Shown piece by piece: positions 43,768-52,624 of a DNA stretch of 64,000 nt. Every line of letters starts with the position of its first letter. The first letter of the stretch is position 1. The stretch is from the NCBI RefSeq assembly GCF_018619475.1, contig NZ_JAHFZG010000006.1, forward strand, positions 115,068 through 179,067. Direction: 5' to 3'. Below the pieces are notes generated by a model. It made no database searches. It worked only from the letters and a program-made list of their open reading frames with translations, and was not told the DNA's origin. Position numbers and translations under genes: made by a program. The DNA is from Rhodomicrobium sp. Az07. Its GTDB lineage: Bacteria; Pseudomonadota; Alphaproteobacteria; Rhizobiales; Rhodomicrobiaceae.

Positions 43768-44486
43768 CGAGCATCGCCGACATCTGGGTTTACCTCTCCG
43801 CGAGTCCGCTGCTGCATCTCGCGCTGACGCTCGTCGCCTATCAGGCGGGCTACGCCGTCTATCGCTGGCGGAAATTCAACCCCCTGTTCAACCCGGTGCT
43901 GATCGCAATCCTGATCCTTGTCACGATCCTGCTCGTGACGCATACGAGCTACCAGACCTATTTCCAGGGCGCGCAGTTCGTGCATTTCCTGCTCGGTCCG
44001 GCGACAGTGGCGCTCGCGATCCCGCTTTACCGTCAGGTGGCGCGGGTGCGGAAGTCGGCCCTCGCCGTGACCGTGAGCCTCATCGTCGGCTCGATCACGG
44101 CGGCGGCAAGCGCTGTCTTGATTACGTGGGTTCTCGGTGGCACACGCGATTCGTTCGTCTCGATGGCCGCCAAATCGGTGACGACGCCCATCGCCATGGG
44201 CATCACCGAGCAGATCGGCGGCCTGCCGACATTGACGGCGATGTTCGTCATCCTCACCGGCATCACGGGCGCAATGCTCGGCGCGCCGCTGCTGAACGCA
44301 CTCGGCATCAAGGACTGGGCCGCGCGCGGTCTCGCCATGGGCACGGCGTCGCACGGCATCGGCACGGCGCGCGCGCTACAGGTCAACGAGGTCGCGGGCG
44401 CGTTCGCGGGGCTTGCGATGGGGCTGAACGCGCTGGCGTCGGCCCTGCTGATCCCCGCCGCGTGGCATCTCTTCTTCGGGGGATAG
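43764..44486 (+). CDS. lrgB: LrgB family membrane protein
   Basis: A 240-residue polytopic membrane protein with about six to seven helices and the LrgB signatures FNPLFNPVLIAI, FLLGPATVALAIPLYRQ, KSVTTPIAMGITEQIGGLPTLTA and GTASHGIGTARALQ. LrgB acts together with LrgA; plant and bacterial homologues of the pair transport glycolate or pyruvate. The start overlaps the lrgA stop. The gene converges on the SIMPL-domain gene with only 26 bases between stop codons. Confidence 0.9.
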   Translation: MTSIADIWVYLSASPLLHLALTLVAYQAGYAVYRWRKFNPLFNPVLIAILILVTILLVTHTSYQTYFQGAQFVHFLLGPATVALAIPLYRQVARVRKSALAVTVSLIVGSITAAASAVLITWVLGGTRDSFVSMAAKSVTTPIAMGITEQIGGLPTLTAMFVILTGITGAMLGAPLLNALGIKDWAARGLAMGTASHGIGTARALQVNEVAGAFAGLAMGLNALASALLIPAAWHLFFGG

Positions 44487-44512
44487 GCGGGAGAATGCGG
44501 CCGCTTCCGTCG

Positions 44513-45241
44513 CTACGGTTTGATGAGTTCGATCGCGATGCGCACCTGCGCCGAGAGCGTTTCCTCGCCGACTTCGACCGGCACGGACTGCGCCTTCGCG
44601 TATGCCGCCCCGCGGAACACGGGTGCCGGCGATCCCGCGCCGTCCTCCGCGATGGAAAGCACCGCACCGAGCTTCATCCCGGCGGCTTCGGCATAGGTTT
44701 TCGCCTTCGCAAGCGCGGCCTCCACCGCCTTGCGGCGGGCGTCGCCGAGATATTTCTCAGGCTCCGACACCGCGAAATCCGGCCCGGAAATCCGGTTCGA
44801 CCCGGCGGCGACCGATGCACCGAGGATTTCGCCCAGCCGGTCGAGGTTGCGCACGGTGACGCTTACCGTGTTCGAGGCGCGGAACGTCGTGATGCCGGCA
44901 CCGTCCTTGCGCGGGTAACTCGCCGTCGCCGTCTGCGGATACAGAGAGAATTGCGATGTCTGCAAATCCTTCTTCTCGATTCCCGCCGCCGCGACTTCGG
45001 ACAGCACCTTCGCCGTGGCCGCGCTGTTTTTCGCGACAGCCGCTTCCGCGTTGGCGTCCTCGGTGGCGACGCCGATGCGGATCACCGCGATGTCGGGCTT
45101 GACCTGCACGCTGCCCGTACCAGATACCTCGATCATAGGCGTACGCTGTGCGGGAACGTTCAATTGCTGCGGCTCGGCCCATGCGGCTGTCGAAAAGGCC
45201 ACCGCAAAGGCCGCCACCGGAACAAGGAATGCTTTTCTCAT
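44513..45241 (-). CDS. SIMPL-domain (DUF541) periplasmic protein
   Basis: A 242-residue protein with a signal peptide (MRKAFLVPVAAFAVAFSTAAWA, cleavage near residue 22) and a SIMPL domain: IEVSGTGSVQVKPDIAVIRIGV, ATAKVLSEVAAAGIEKKDLQTSQFSLYP, and the C-terminal AQVRIAIELI. Relatives such as Brucella BP26 and E. coli YggE are periplasmic and reduce oxidative stress, some forming ring oligomers. The ATG at 45241 has GAAGAAAG upstream. Confidence 0.87.
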   Translation of the reverse strand: MRKAFLVPVAAFAVAFSTAAWAEPQQLNVPAQRTPMIEVSGTGSVQVKPDIAVIRIGVATEDANAEAAVAKNSAATAKVLSEVAAAGIEKKDLQTSQFSLYPQTATASYPRKDGAGITTFRASNTVSVTVRNLDRLGEILGASVAAGSNRISGPDFAVSEPEKYLGDARRKAVEAALAKAKTYAEAAGMKLGAVLSIAEDGAGSPAPVFRGAAYAKAQSVPVEVGEETLSAQVRIAIELIKP

Positions 45242-45373
45242 GGTGCTTTCTTCGCTAAGAATCGGATTGGCACCGCATATGAGACTTGGCATCCGGCAGC
45301 GTTAGCTGTGCCGCATATTAAGTTTCGGTAGGCTTTTCCGAGATCGGCCGGATGAAAGGGACGTCTCGCTTCA

Positions 45374-45449
45374 GGGCGTGTAGCTCAATGGTCAGAGCTA
45401 GCGGCTCATAACCGCTTGGTTGCAGGTTCGAGTCCTGCCGCGCCCACCA
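45374..45449 (+). tRNA. tRNA with CAU anticodon, probably tRNA-Ile2
   Basis: A complete 76-base cloverleaf with encoded CCA: acceptor GGGCGTG/CGCGCCC, D stem GCTC/GAGC, anticodon stem AGCGG/CCGCT with loop CTCATAA (anticodon CAU), variable TGGTT and T stem GCAGG/CCTGC with TTCGAGT. A CAU anticodon can mean elongator Met or the TilS-modified tRNA-Ile2. The GGGCGTG acceptor and the CGGCTCATAA anticodon arm look more like alphaproteobacterial tRNA-Ile2 than elongator tRNA-Met. Confidence 0.9.
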
Positions 45450-45712
45450 CATTCCGATTTTCCGACATCCGGCCGGGTCCAAAACGGCAATTAATATCCA
45501 ATTAAATCAGCACTTTTGTGTCCGAAGCGGATTGAGGATGGGAAGCGTGAGCTTGCGAACCTCTGCCCAGAACGGCCCATGGACCCGACGCCCTGCCCAC
45601 GAAAGCGATTGACGATCTGCGAGCCGAAGCCTTGGCGGAAGGTTTGCAAAACGCGGCTGGAACCTTCCGGCTCAGAAGCAGTTTATCTGACAGTAAAATG
45701 GAGGACATTTCC

Positions 45713-45913
45713 ATGAATTGGGATCAGATCTCGGGAAACTGGAAGCAGTTCGAGGGCAAGGTGCAACAGCAATGGGGCAAGCTTACCGACGACGACCTGT
45801 CTGAAGCCAAGGGCGATGCGAAAGTACTCGCGGGTAAAATTCAGGAACGCTACGGCGTCACAAAGGAAGAGGCTGAACGCCAGGTCGACGAGTGGCATCG
45901 CTCGCTTCACTGA
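45713..45913 (+). CDS. CsbD-family small stress protein
   Basis: A 66-residue hydrophilic protein starting MNWDQISGNWKQFEGKVQQQWGKLTDDDL, the classic CsbD opening, with the further GKIQERYGVTKEEAERQVDEW. CsbD proteins are induced by general stress in many bacteria; function unknown. The ATG at 45713 has GGAGG nine bases upstream. No gene is seen in the roughly 210 bases after it. Confidence 0.9.
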   Translation: MNWDQISGNWKQFEGKVQQQWGKLTDDDLSEAKGDAKVLAGKIQERYGVTKEEAERQVDEWHRSLH

Positions 45914-46127
45914 TACGCTTCGGCGCGCGCGCCAAGCGTACACGCGAAAATCGTGGCGTCGGCCAGTCAGCGACTCGGGATGATGCGAACCTCGCACGAG
46001 CCTCGGTGGACGCTCGCCCCCGGCAAGGCTGGATCGGCATAAACGATCCGGCCGCAATGCCACCTACACAGCATGACTCACGCAGATCTGAAAAGATCGG
46101 CGTGAGTTGTTTCGTCTGGGAGAGATG

Positions 46128-47615
46128 TTAGCTCGCGACGCGAACCGGTCGCATCAAAAAGGCCGGAACGTGATCGCCAAGGCCGACCACCGGGGCCGAT
46201 GTCGCCGGCGGCAGAAGTTCACGATGGTAGCGCGACACACTGGAACCGTCGCCATTGCGGCGGTTCCGCGCAGGGCGCTCCGCTGTCGATGTCGAAGCGG
46301 CTCGCATCGGACGAGCGTCATCCGCAGATGGCGTCTCCTGCCGGATCGGGCGAACTTCCGCGGTTTCGCGCGGCTTGGCTGCGACTACCGCTTCCTTGCT
46401 TCGCCCACGGCCCGCGCCGCCGCGCTCACCGCGACGCGACCGCTCGCGGCGCTCGCTGAAGTCTGTGGCGGCGAGGTTCTCCGTCGAAGGCTCGCCGTCG
46501 ATCCATTCGATCTTCGCCTTGCAGAGATTTTCGATGGCGCGGACGCCCTTCATCTCCTTCGGCGTGACGATCATGGCGGCGTAGCCGTCACGGCCCGCAC
46601 GGCCCGTGCGGCCGATGCGATGCACATAATCTTCGGGGCTGATCGGCACATCGAAGTTGAACACATGGCTCACTTCGGGGATGTCGAGGCCGCGCGCGGC
46701 GACGTCGGACGCCGCGAGATAGGTGATTTCGCCCTTCCGGAAGGCTTCGAGCGTCGCCATGCGCTGGCGCTGGTCGAGATCGCCGTGGAGAGCGCCCGCG
46801 TTGAAGCCGTGCTTGACGAGGGATTTATGAAGAACCGCGACGTCGCGCTTGCGATTGCAGAAGATGATCGCGTTCTGGATCGTCGCCACCTCGGACCGCA
46901 TCAGTTCGCGGAGCACATGGCGCTTCGTCTTCGAATCGGCGGGGGAAAATTTCAGCTTCTGCGTGATGTTCTTCGCCGCGGTGGCCGGAGCGCTGACGCG
47001 AACCTGCTCGGGGTTCTTGAGGAACTGGTCTGTCAGCTTCTGGATTTCCGGCGGCATCGTCGCCGAGAAGAAGAGCGTTTGCCGCGAGGGCGGAAGCAGC
47101 TTGCAGATGCGCTCGATGTCGGGGATGAAGCCCATGTCGAGCATGCGGTCCGCTTCGTCGATGACGAGATAATCGACTGCGTTCATGAGAAGCTTGCCGC
47201 GTCCGAAATGGTCGAGAAGTCGGCCCGGCGTTGCGATCAGAATATCCGCACCGCGTTCGAGCTTTTTTTCCTGGTCATCGAAGGACACGCCGCCGATGAG
47301 AAGGGCGACGGTCAATTTGTGCTGCGAACCGAGCGTCTCGAAGGCTTCGGCCACCTGGGCGGCCAATTCGCGCGTCGGCTCAAGGATGAGCGAGCGCGGC
47401 ATGCGGGCGCGGGCGCGCCCCTGTTCGAGCATGTTCAACAGCGGTAGAACGAAGGAAGCGGTCTTGCCAGTTCCCGTCTGGGCGATGCCGACGACATCGC
47501 GGCCCTCCAGGGCGAAGGGAATTGCCTGGGCTTGAATTGGGGTGGGTATCGTATACCCTGCTGCGTCGATGGCAGCCAGCACTTTGTCGCTGAGCTTAAG
47601 GTCTTTAAAAGTCAT
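46128..47615 (-). CDS. DEAD-box RNA helicase
   Basis: A 495-residue RhlE/DeaD-like helicase. Motifs in order: Q motif (TPIQAQAIPFAL), AQTGTGKT (about 45), PTRELA (about 82), ATPGRLLD (about 127), DEAD (about 150), SAT (about 180), the RecA2 motifs IIFCNRKRDVA, ARGLDIPEV and HRIGRTGRAG (about 333). A basic, Arg-rich low-complexity tail of about 95 residues follows (ERRERSRRGERGG), typical of RNA-remodelling DEAD-box proteins. The ATG at 47615 is the usual start; an upstream GTG-type start would add eight residues. Likely role is mRNA and ribosome remodelling, often cold-induced. Confidence 0.92.
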   Translation of the reverse strand: MTFKDLKLSDKVLAAIDAAGYTIPTPIQAQAIPFALEGRDVVGIAQTGTGKTASFVLPLLNMLEQGRARARMPRSLILEPTRELAAQVAEAFETLGSQHKLTVALLIGGVSFDDQEKKLERGADILIATPGRLLDHFGRGKLLMNAVDYLVIDEADRMLDMGFIPDIERICKLLPPSRQTLFFSATMPPEIQKLTDQFLKNPEQVRVSAPATAAKNITQKLKFSPADSKTKRHVLRELMRSEVATIQNAIIFCNRKRDVAVLHKSLVKHGFNAGALHGDLDQRQRMATLEAFRKGEITYLAASDVAARGLDIPEVSHVFNFDVPISPEDYVHRIGRTGRAGRDGYAAMIVTPKEMKGVRAIENLCKAKIEWIDGEPSTENLAATDFSERRERSRRGERGGAGRGRSKEAVVAAKPRETAEVRPIRQETPSADDARPMRAASTSTAERPARNRRNGDGSSVSRYHRELLPPATSAPVVGLGDHVPAFLMRPVRVAS

Positions 47616-47777
47616 ATCCCGTTGGGTTTTTGGAACCACGTCATCATGGGTTCAGTGAGTATCATCCGCACAATGCAGATAGATGACAGCATGCGTCAGG
47701 CACTAGTTTCCAGCGTCGCATCAGCGGGCAGATTGCGACCCACATCGGATTACCATGCTGCCAGGAAGTGCTGCGAT

Positions 47778-47799
47778 GGCAGAATTTCAAAATTCTGCC
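47778..47799. repeat. 22-base AT-rich palindrome upstream of the helicase gene
   Basis: GGCAGAATTT and its exact complement flank CA. It lies about 165 bases upstream of the helicase start and about 100 bases after the end of the SDR gene, which points the same way. No T-run follows on either strand, so an operator or mRNA structure is more likely than a terminator. Confidence 0.45.
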
Positions 47800-47900
47800 T
47801 TGACGCTTGGCTGGAATATGATCTCAACGCCAACCGCAGTCAACCCCGAACCGGCCAATAGTGCCGATTAGCGCAGGATCATGACGCCGCTGCAACAGGC

Positions 47901-48815
47901 TCACGCCGACGCGGGCGCCTTTTCGAGCGCGGCCTCGACAAGGCGTTCGCTTTCCGTCCAGAGGCGTTGCGAGGCATGGCGGTCTTCCACGATGGGGTTC
48001 GACCGCGCGGGGCGCTCCTTGACGAAATAAAGCCCTGTCTTGCCTTCGATTTCCTGCGCGGTCGCGACGTAAAGGGAATTTTCCGCGCCCTGCTCCGGCG
48101 TGAGAACCAGCGGCTTCAGAATCGACCAGGCCGCGCCCATGACGCCGCCGACATTGCCGATCCCCGTGCCGACGACGCCCGGATGCAGGCAGTTCGCCGT
48201 GACGGGCTTCGGCGGAAGGCGGCGGGCCAGTTCCACCGTGAAGAGCACATTCGCCAGCTTCGACTGCGCATAGGCGCCGAACACGCTGTAGCGTCGGCTC
48301 GACATGAGGTCGCCGAAGTCGATGGAGGCGCGGTTGGAAGCGTTCGACGCCACGGTCACGATGCGCGCCTTGCGGCGCTCCTCGCCGCTGCCCGCAAGCG
48401 TCGGAATGAGCGTGTTCGTGAACAGGAACGGCGCGAGGTGGTTCACGGCGAACGTCGTTTCGTAACCGTCGACCGTCAATTCGCGGACGGGCGCGAACGC
48501 ACCGACATTGTTCACAAGGATGTGGACTTCCTTATAGGCGTTGGCGATCCGGTTTGCCGCGTCGCGGACGGACTTCAGGCTCGCGAAATCCGCCAGCACC
48601 AGATCCGGTTCGTTGCCGCCCTGCCGGGCGATCAGACGCTTTGCGTCTTCGCCGCGCTCCTGGCTGCGGCAAACGAGAACGACTTTCGCACCCGCCTTTG
48701 CAAGGCCGAGCGCGGTGTAAAGACCGATGCCGGAACTCGCGCCGGTAATGACCGCGGTCCGACCGGCCTGACTCGGGATCGGCTGCTTTTCCTTCCGGTT
48801 GAGCGGAATTCTCAT
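47901..48815 (-). CDS. Short-chain dehydrogenase/reductase (retinol-dehydrogenase-like)
   Basis: A 304-residue classical SDR. The cofactor motif is TGASSGIGL (about residue 24), then NNVG (about 99) and the catalytic Ser/Tyr/Lys with YAQSK (about 184). The C-terminal extension beyond 250 residues with GLYFVKERPARSNPIV is typical of the oxidoreductase subgroup similar to retinol or protochlorophyllide reductases; the substrate is unknown. It lies downstream of the AsnC-type regulator on the same strand with a 137-base gap. Confidence 0.85.
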   Translation of the reverse strand: MRIPLNRKEKQPIPSQAGRTAVITGASSGIGLYTALGLAKAGAKVVLVCRSQERGEDAKRLIARQGGNEPDLVLADFASLKSVRDAANRIANAYKEVHILVNNVGAFAPVRELTVDGYETTFAVNHLAPFLFTNTLIPTLAGSGEERRKARIVTVASNASNRASIDFGDLMSSRRYSVFGAYAQSKLANVLFTVELARRLPPKPVTANCLHPGVVGTGIGNVGGVMGAAWSILKPLVLTPEQGAENSLYVATAQEIEGKTGLYFVKERPARSNPIVEDRHASQRLWTESERLVEAALEKAPASA

Positions 48816-48952
48816 GCGCGTCTCCGGGGCAGGGGGTTATGATGACCCTTTCATTCTTACTATATAGATGTTGCGTGGACATTTGCGACACGCGCGCGAG
48901 ACGATCTTTCGTCGATCACCAACCGGGCCGCCCGAAGAAATCGCGCAAAGCC

Positions 48953-49453
48953 CTATTCGATGGCGGCGCCGGGCTCGCTCTTCGCCGTCTTGATCGTGAA
49001 GGAGGTCTTCACCGAGCTGACATTCGGCGCCGCGGTCAATTCGCGGATGATGAAATTCTGGAAGGTCACGAGATCGGGCGCAACGCATTTGAGGAGGAAG
49101 TCTGTGTCGCCCGAGAGCATGAAAGCTTCGCGCACAATCTCCCACTGGCGAATGCGGGCCTCGAAGGCGGAGAGATCGGCCTCGGACTGGCTTTCGAGCC
49201 GCACGAAAGCAAAGGCTGTCAGGTGGAAGCCAAGGCGCGGGAGATTGAAGACGGCATGATAGCCGGCGATGATGCCGGTTCTTTCGAGTTCGCGCACGCG
49301 CCTCAGGCACGGCGGCGCCGAAAGCCCGACGCGCGCCGCCAGTTCGACATTGGTTATCCGACCGTCCCGCTGCAACTCGGCAAGGATCTTCCAATCGGTT
49401 GCATCGAGTTTGGTTGGAATTGTCGAATCTTCCAGTGTTCGCACCGACGCCAT
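48953..49453 (-). CDS. Lrp/AsnC-family transcriptional regulator
   Basis: A 166-residue protein: helix-turn-helix at about 22-60 (ILAELQRDGRITNVELAARVGLSAPPCLRRVRELE) and the RAM ligand domain from about 75 (NLPRLGFHLTAFAFVRLE ... GDTDFLLKCVAPDLVTFQNFI). Such regulators bind amino acids and act as octamers on nearby genes. The ATG at 49453 has GAGGG upstream; a longer frame exists but starts before the ribosome site. It is divergent from trxB with about 230 bases between, likely its own operator region. Confidence 0.88.
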   Translation of the reverse strand: MASVRTLEDSTIPTKLDATDWKILAELQRDGRITNVELAARVGLSAPPCLRRVRELERTGIIAGYHAVFNLPRLGFHLTAFAFVRLESQSEADLSAFEARIRQWEIVREAFMLSGDTDFLLKCVAPDLVTFQNFIIRELTAAPNVSSVKTSFTIKTAKSEPGAAIE

Positions 49454-49682
49454 TGGGATTCCCTCGGGCTGTTGGCCAATCCCGCCCAGCGAGATATGTG
49501 GTGGCCGCTCTGTTGCAACGCAACAATTTTTGATCCCAACGTCGGCGCAGCAGCAAAAAAAGTCAACAGAGGTTTGTATGTCAACGCCCGCGACCACAGG
49601 CTTGACCGAAACGCCTTGGCAGCAGGCGCCGTAGCGCCTATTTTGCGATGCGAAATGCTAATTCAGAAGGGATGAGCCTGCA

Positions 49683-50645
49683 ATGGCGGCACGTCATCAC
49701 AGGGTGGTCATCGTCGGTTCGGGGCCTGCGGGCTACACGGCCGCTATCTACGCCGCGCGCGCGATGCTGAACCCTCTCCTCATCGAGGGCATGCAGCCCG
49801 GCGGCCAGCTCACCACCACCACCGAGGTGGAAAACTATCCGGGTTTCGCCGAGCCGATCCAGGGGCCGTGGCTCATGGAGCAGATGCGCGCACAGGCCCT
49901 TCACGTCGGCGCGGAGATCGTCCAGGATCTGATAACATCGGTCGATTTCTCGCGCCTTCCGCTCGTGCTCCACGGCGACAGCGGCGCGATTTACCACGCC
50001 CGGTCCGTCATCATATCGACCGGCGCACAGGCCCGCTGGCTCGGCATCCCGAGCGAACAGGACTTTCGCGGCTACGGCGTGTCGGCCTGCGCCACATGCG
50101 ACGGCTTCTTTTATCGCGGCAAGGACGTGCTCGTGATCGGCGGCGGCAACACGGCGGTCGAGGAAGCGCTTTTCCTCACGAGGTTCGCGAGGAGCGTCAC
50201 CGTGGCGCACCGCCGCGATTCCTTCCGCGCGGAGAAGATCCTCCAGAACCGCCTGTTTTCGAACCCGAAGGTCAAGGTGCTCTGGAACACGGTTCTTGAC
50301 GAGGTCGTGGGAACCGAAAAACCGAAGGCGGTGACAGGCGCGCGGCTTCGGGATACCGTGACGGATGAGGTAACGGTGTTGCCGGTGGATGGAATATTCA
50401 TCGCGATCGGCCATGCTCCGGCAACCGAAATATTCAAAGGACAACTCGATACGACGTCCGGCGGGTATCTCGTCACGGCGGCGAAATCGACAGCCACGAA
50501 TGTTGCGGGCGTTTTCGCCGCGGGCGACGTGACGGACGACATCTACCGCCAGGCCGTGACAGCGGCCGGCATGGGATGCATGGCGGCGCTCGACGCCGAG
50601 CGTTATCTCGCGAGTTTGGAAACACTGGCGCGGGCGGCCGAGTAA
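49683..50645 (+). CDS. trxB: Thioredoxin reductase TrxB
   Basis: A 320-residue low-molecular-weight flavoprotein. FAD motif VVIVGSGPAGYTAAIYAAR (about 8-26), EVENYPGF, redox disulfide CATCDG (about 138-143), NADPH motif VLVIGGGNTAVEEA (about 152) and the final GVFAAGDVTDDIYRQAVTAAGMG. It reduces thioredoxin with NADPH. It is followed by a LysR-type gene and preceded by a divergent AsnC-type regulator, a trio seen in several alphaproteobacteria. Confidence 0.94.
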   Translation: MAARHHRVVIVGSGPAGYTAAIYAARAMLNPLLIEGMQPGGQLTTTTEVENYPGFAEPIQGPWLMEQMRAQALHVGAEIVQDLITSVDFSRLPLVLHGDSGAIYHARSVIISTGAQARWLGIPSEQDFRGYGVSACATCDGFFYRGKDVLVIGGGNTAVEEALFLTRFARSVTVAHRRDSFRAEKILQNRLFSNPKVKVLWNTVLDEVVGTEKPKAVTGARLRDTVTDEVTVLPVDGIFIAIGHAPATEIFKGQLDTTSGGYLVTAAKSTATNVAGVFAAGDVTDDIYRQAVTAAGMGCMAALDAERYLASLETLARAAE

Positions 50646-50683
50646 GGCCCCGGGCGCCACGCATGAAAGGGCCCGGCCTCCGT

Positions 50684-51574
50684 ATGGATTGGGACAAGCT
50701 CAGGATTTTTCATGCCGCTGCGGAGGCTGGCAGTTTCACGCATGCGGGCGAGACGCTGACGATCAGCCAGTCGGCCGTGAGCAGGCATATCGCCTCGCTC
50801 GAACGCGATCTCAACGTGCCGCTCTTCCACCGACATGCGCGCGGCCTTGTTCTCACCGAGCAGGGCGAACTTCTCTATCGCACGGCGCAGGAGGTTTTTT
50901 CCAAGCTCGCCACGACCCAGATCCTGCTTGCCGATAGTCGAGGCAAACCCAACGGTCAGTTGAAAGTCACGACCACCATGGCGCTCGGCACGGGCTGGCT
51001 GACGCCGCGCCTCAACGAGTTCTTGAAGCTCTATCCCGACATCCAGCTCCAGCTCATCCTCGATGACGAAACGCTGAACCTTACAATGCGGGAAGCCGAT
51101 GTCGCCATCTGGTTCGGTCCGCCTTCGCAGCAGGATTTCGTCCGGCGCAAACTGTTCACCGCCCATTTCCACGTCTACGCTTCGGTGGACTATGTTAAAA
51201 GGAACGGTCGGCCACGCAATCTGGAAGATCTGGACCGCCACCGCATTCTGACTTATGGCGGCGTGTTGCCGAGCCCCTTCAAGGAAATGAACTGGCTGGA
51301 GACAGCGGGCCGCGACGGCCGCAGTCTTCGCGATCCGTCGATGCGCATCAACAGTCTCTTGGCTCTGCGTGAAGCCGTGCTGCAAGGCATCGGCATCGCG
51401 GTGCTGCCGGACTACCTTGCGAAGGATCACCAGCGGCTCGTCAACGTGCTCGAAGAAGCCGAGATGCCCGTTTTCGACACCTACTTCGTCTATCCCGCCG
51501 ACCTGAAGGACACGAAGCGCGTGAACGCCTTCCGCGACTTCCTCGTCGAGAAGTCTCGCGAGTGGTCGTTCTGA
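50684..51574 (+). CDS. LysR-family transcriptional regulator
   Basis: A 296-residue regulator. The N-terminal winged helix covers MDWDKLRIFHAAAEAGSFTHAGETLTISQSAVSRHIASLE and the effector domain starts near residue 90. The start is either the ATG at 50684, where the conserved domain begins, or the ATG at 50663 seven residues upstream. It lies about 40 bases after trxB, and the two are probably cotranscribed; targets unknown. Confidence 0.86.
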   Translation: MDWDKLRIFHAAAEAGSFTHAGETLTISQSAVSRHIASLERDLNVPLFHRHARGLVLTEQGELLYRTAQEVFSKLATTQILLADSRGKPNGQLKVTTTMALGTGWLTPRLNEFLKLYPDIQLQLILDDETLNLTMREADVAIWFGPPSQQDFVRRKLFTAHFHVYASVDYVKRNGRPRNLEDLDRHRILTYGGVLPSPFKEMNWLETAGRDGRSLRDPSMRINSLLALREAVLQGIGIAVLPDYLAKDHQRLVNVLEEAEMPVFDTYFVYPADLKDTKRVNAFRDFLVEKSREWSF

Positions 51575-51901
51575 GGTCAGACGGACCGTGTCCCGGCGCT
51601 CTGCACGCTGACGCTGACACATCCACCTCATAGAATCGAGCCGCGTCGCATGCAAATGCCGGTTGCAGCCGGAATGCGTTACTGAGGCTTTCCTGCAACA
51701 GATGTGGTCGATTAGACCGCTTTCCCCGGGCGGGATCTTGCACGGTCTTCGCGCGACGGGTTCCGATCCCGTACACTTTCTATTGGTAGTGTTGATTCGC
51801 CTCGCTTCCCGCGATGCGAGTGACGGCAGTCCTGCGTAGAGCGATTTTCGAAAGCCCGGAGGTGCGTTTCCTCGGGTGGGTCAGGCTGTACGAGGCGAGC
51901 C
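51575..51901. other. 327-base intergenic gap, no gene seen
   Basis: Lies between the LysR gene and a DUF937-like gene. I see no gene, RNA or strong inverted repeat. It is GC-normal and likely holds the promoter for the next gene near its right end. Confidence 0.4.
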
Positions 51902-52540
51902 ATGAAGCTTTTTCATATCATAGCAGGCGCTCAAAATAAGAGGGCTTTCAGCAATATGGGGCAGGTGTTCGGCTTCAGCGACGAGGTCATGGCACAAACG
52001 CTCCGCTACTTCATTCCGCCGATCTCGAAGGCCATCGAAAAGCGCGCGCAAACGCCGGACGGAGTCATTTCGATCCTCGAATTGCTCGGTTCGCGCCGCT
52101 ACGACCGCTTCCTCGACGATCCACGCATTTTCGGCCACCCGCAGATCGCGAAGGAAGGCCAGCGCATCCTCGACTTCCTTTTCGAGCGCGAGGCACGCCT
52201 CCAGAAGATCGTCGAAAACCGCGCGCGCGTGCTGCCGGTCAATGCCGCGACGTTACGGCGTCTGTTTCCGTTCATCGCCGTCATGGTGATGGGCGCGGTT
52301 GAGGTTCGCACGCGGCGGCCGCTCGGCGTCATCCTGCATCGCGTGGCGAAGGGCGAAACCGACGACCGCGCCATCGCCAATCCGTTCATGGCGCTTGCGC
52401 AGCACCTGCGCAAGCAGGAGAAGCAGGAGCGCGATGGCCGCAAGCGCCGGCTTTTCTCGTTCTTCGGCGTCACGCAACCCGCCCCCCAGCCCGCGAAGGC
52501 TCAGGCGGGCTCGGCGGGCGGCTTGTTCGAATCGGCGTGA
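51902..52540 (+). CDS. DUF937-like protein
   Basis: A 212-residue protein starting MKLFHIIAGAQNKRAFSNMGQVFGFSDEVMAQTLRYFIPPISKAIEKRAQTPDG-type sequence (positions 1-54), which matches the layout of DUF937 proteins: a small N-terminal helical repeat followed by a glycine-poor body. The C-terminal 45 residues are basic and low-complexity (RKQEKQERDGRKRR then AQPAP-rich). Function unknown. GAGGCGAG precedes the ATG. It converges on pqqB, with 84 bases between the stop codons. Confidence 0.6.
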   Translation: MKLFHIIAGAQNKRAFSNMGQVFGFSDEVMAQTLRYFIPPISKAIEKRAQTPDGVISILELLGSRRYDRFLDDPRIFGHPQIAKEGQRILDFLFEREARLQKIVENRARVLPVNAATLRRLFPFIAVMVMGAVEVRTRRPLGVILHRVAKGETDDRAIANPFMALAQHLRKQEKQERDGRKRRLFSFFGVTQPAPQPAKAQAGSAGGLFESA

Positions 52541-52624
52541 GGGGGGGCCTGAAAGCGCCCTCTCGGTCGCTCTTATCCCTTTGCGTCGGAGTATAGTCGA
52601 CGCAACCGGGCCCGCCTCACGGCT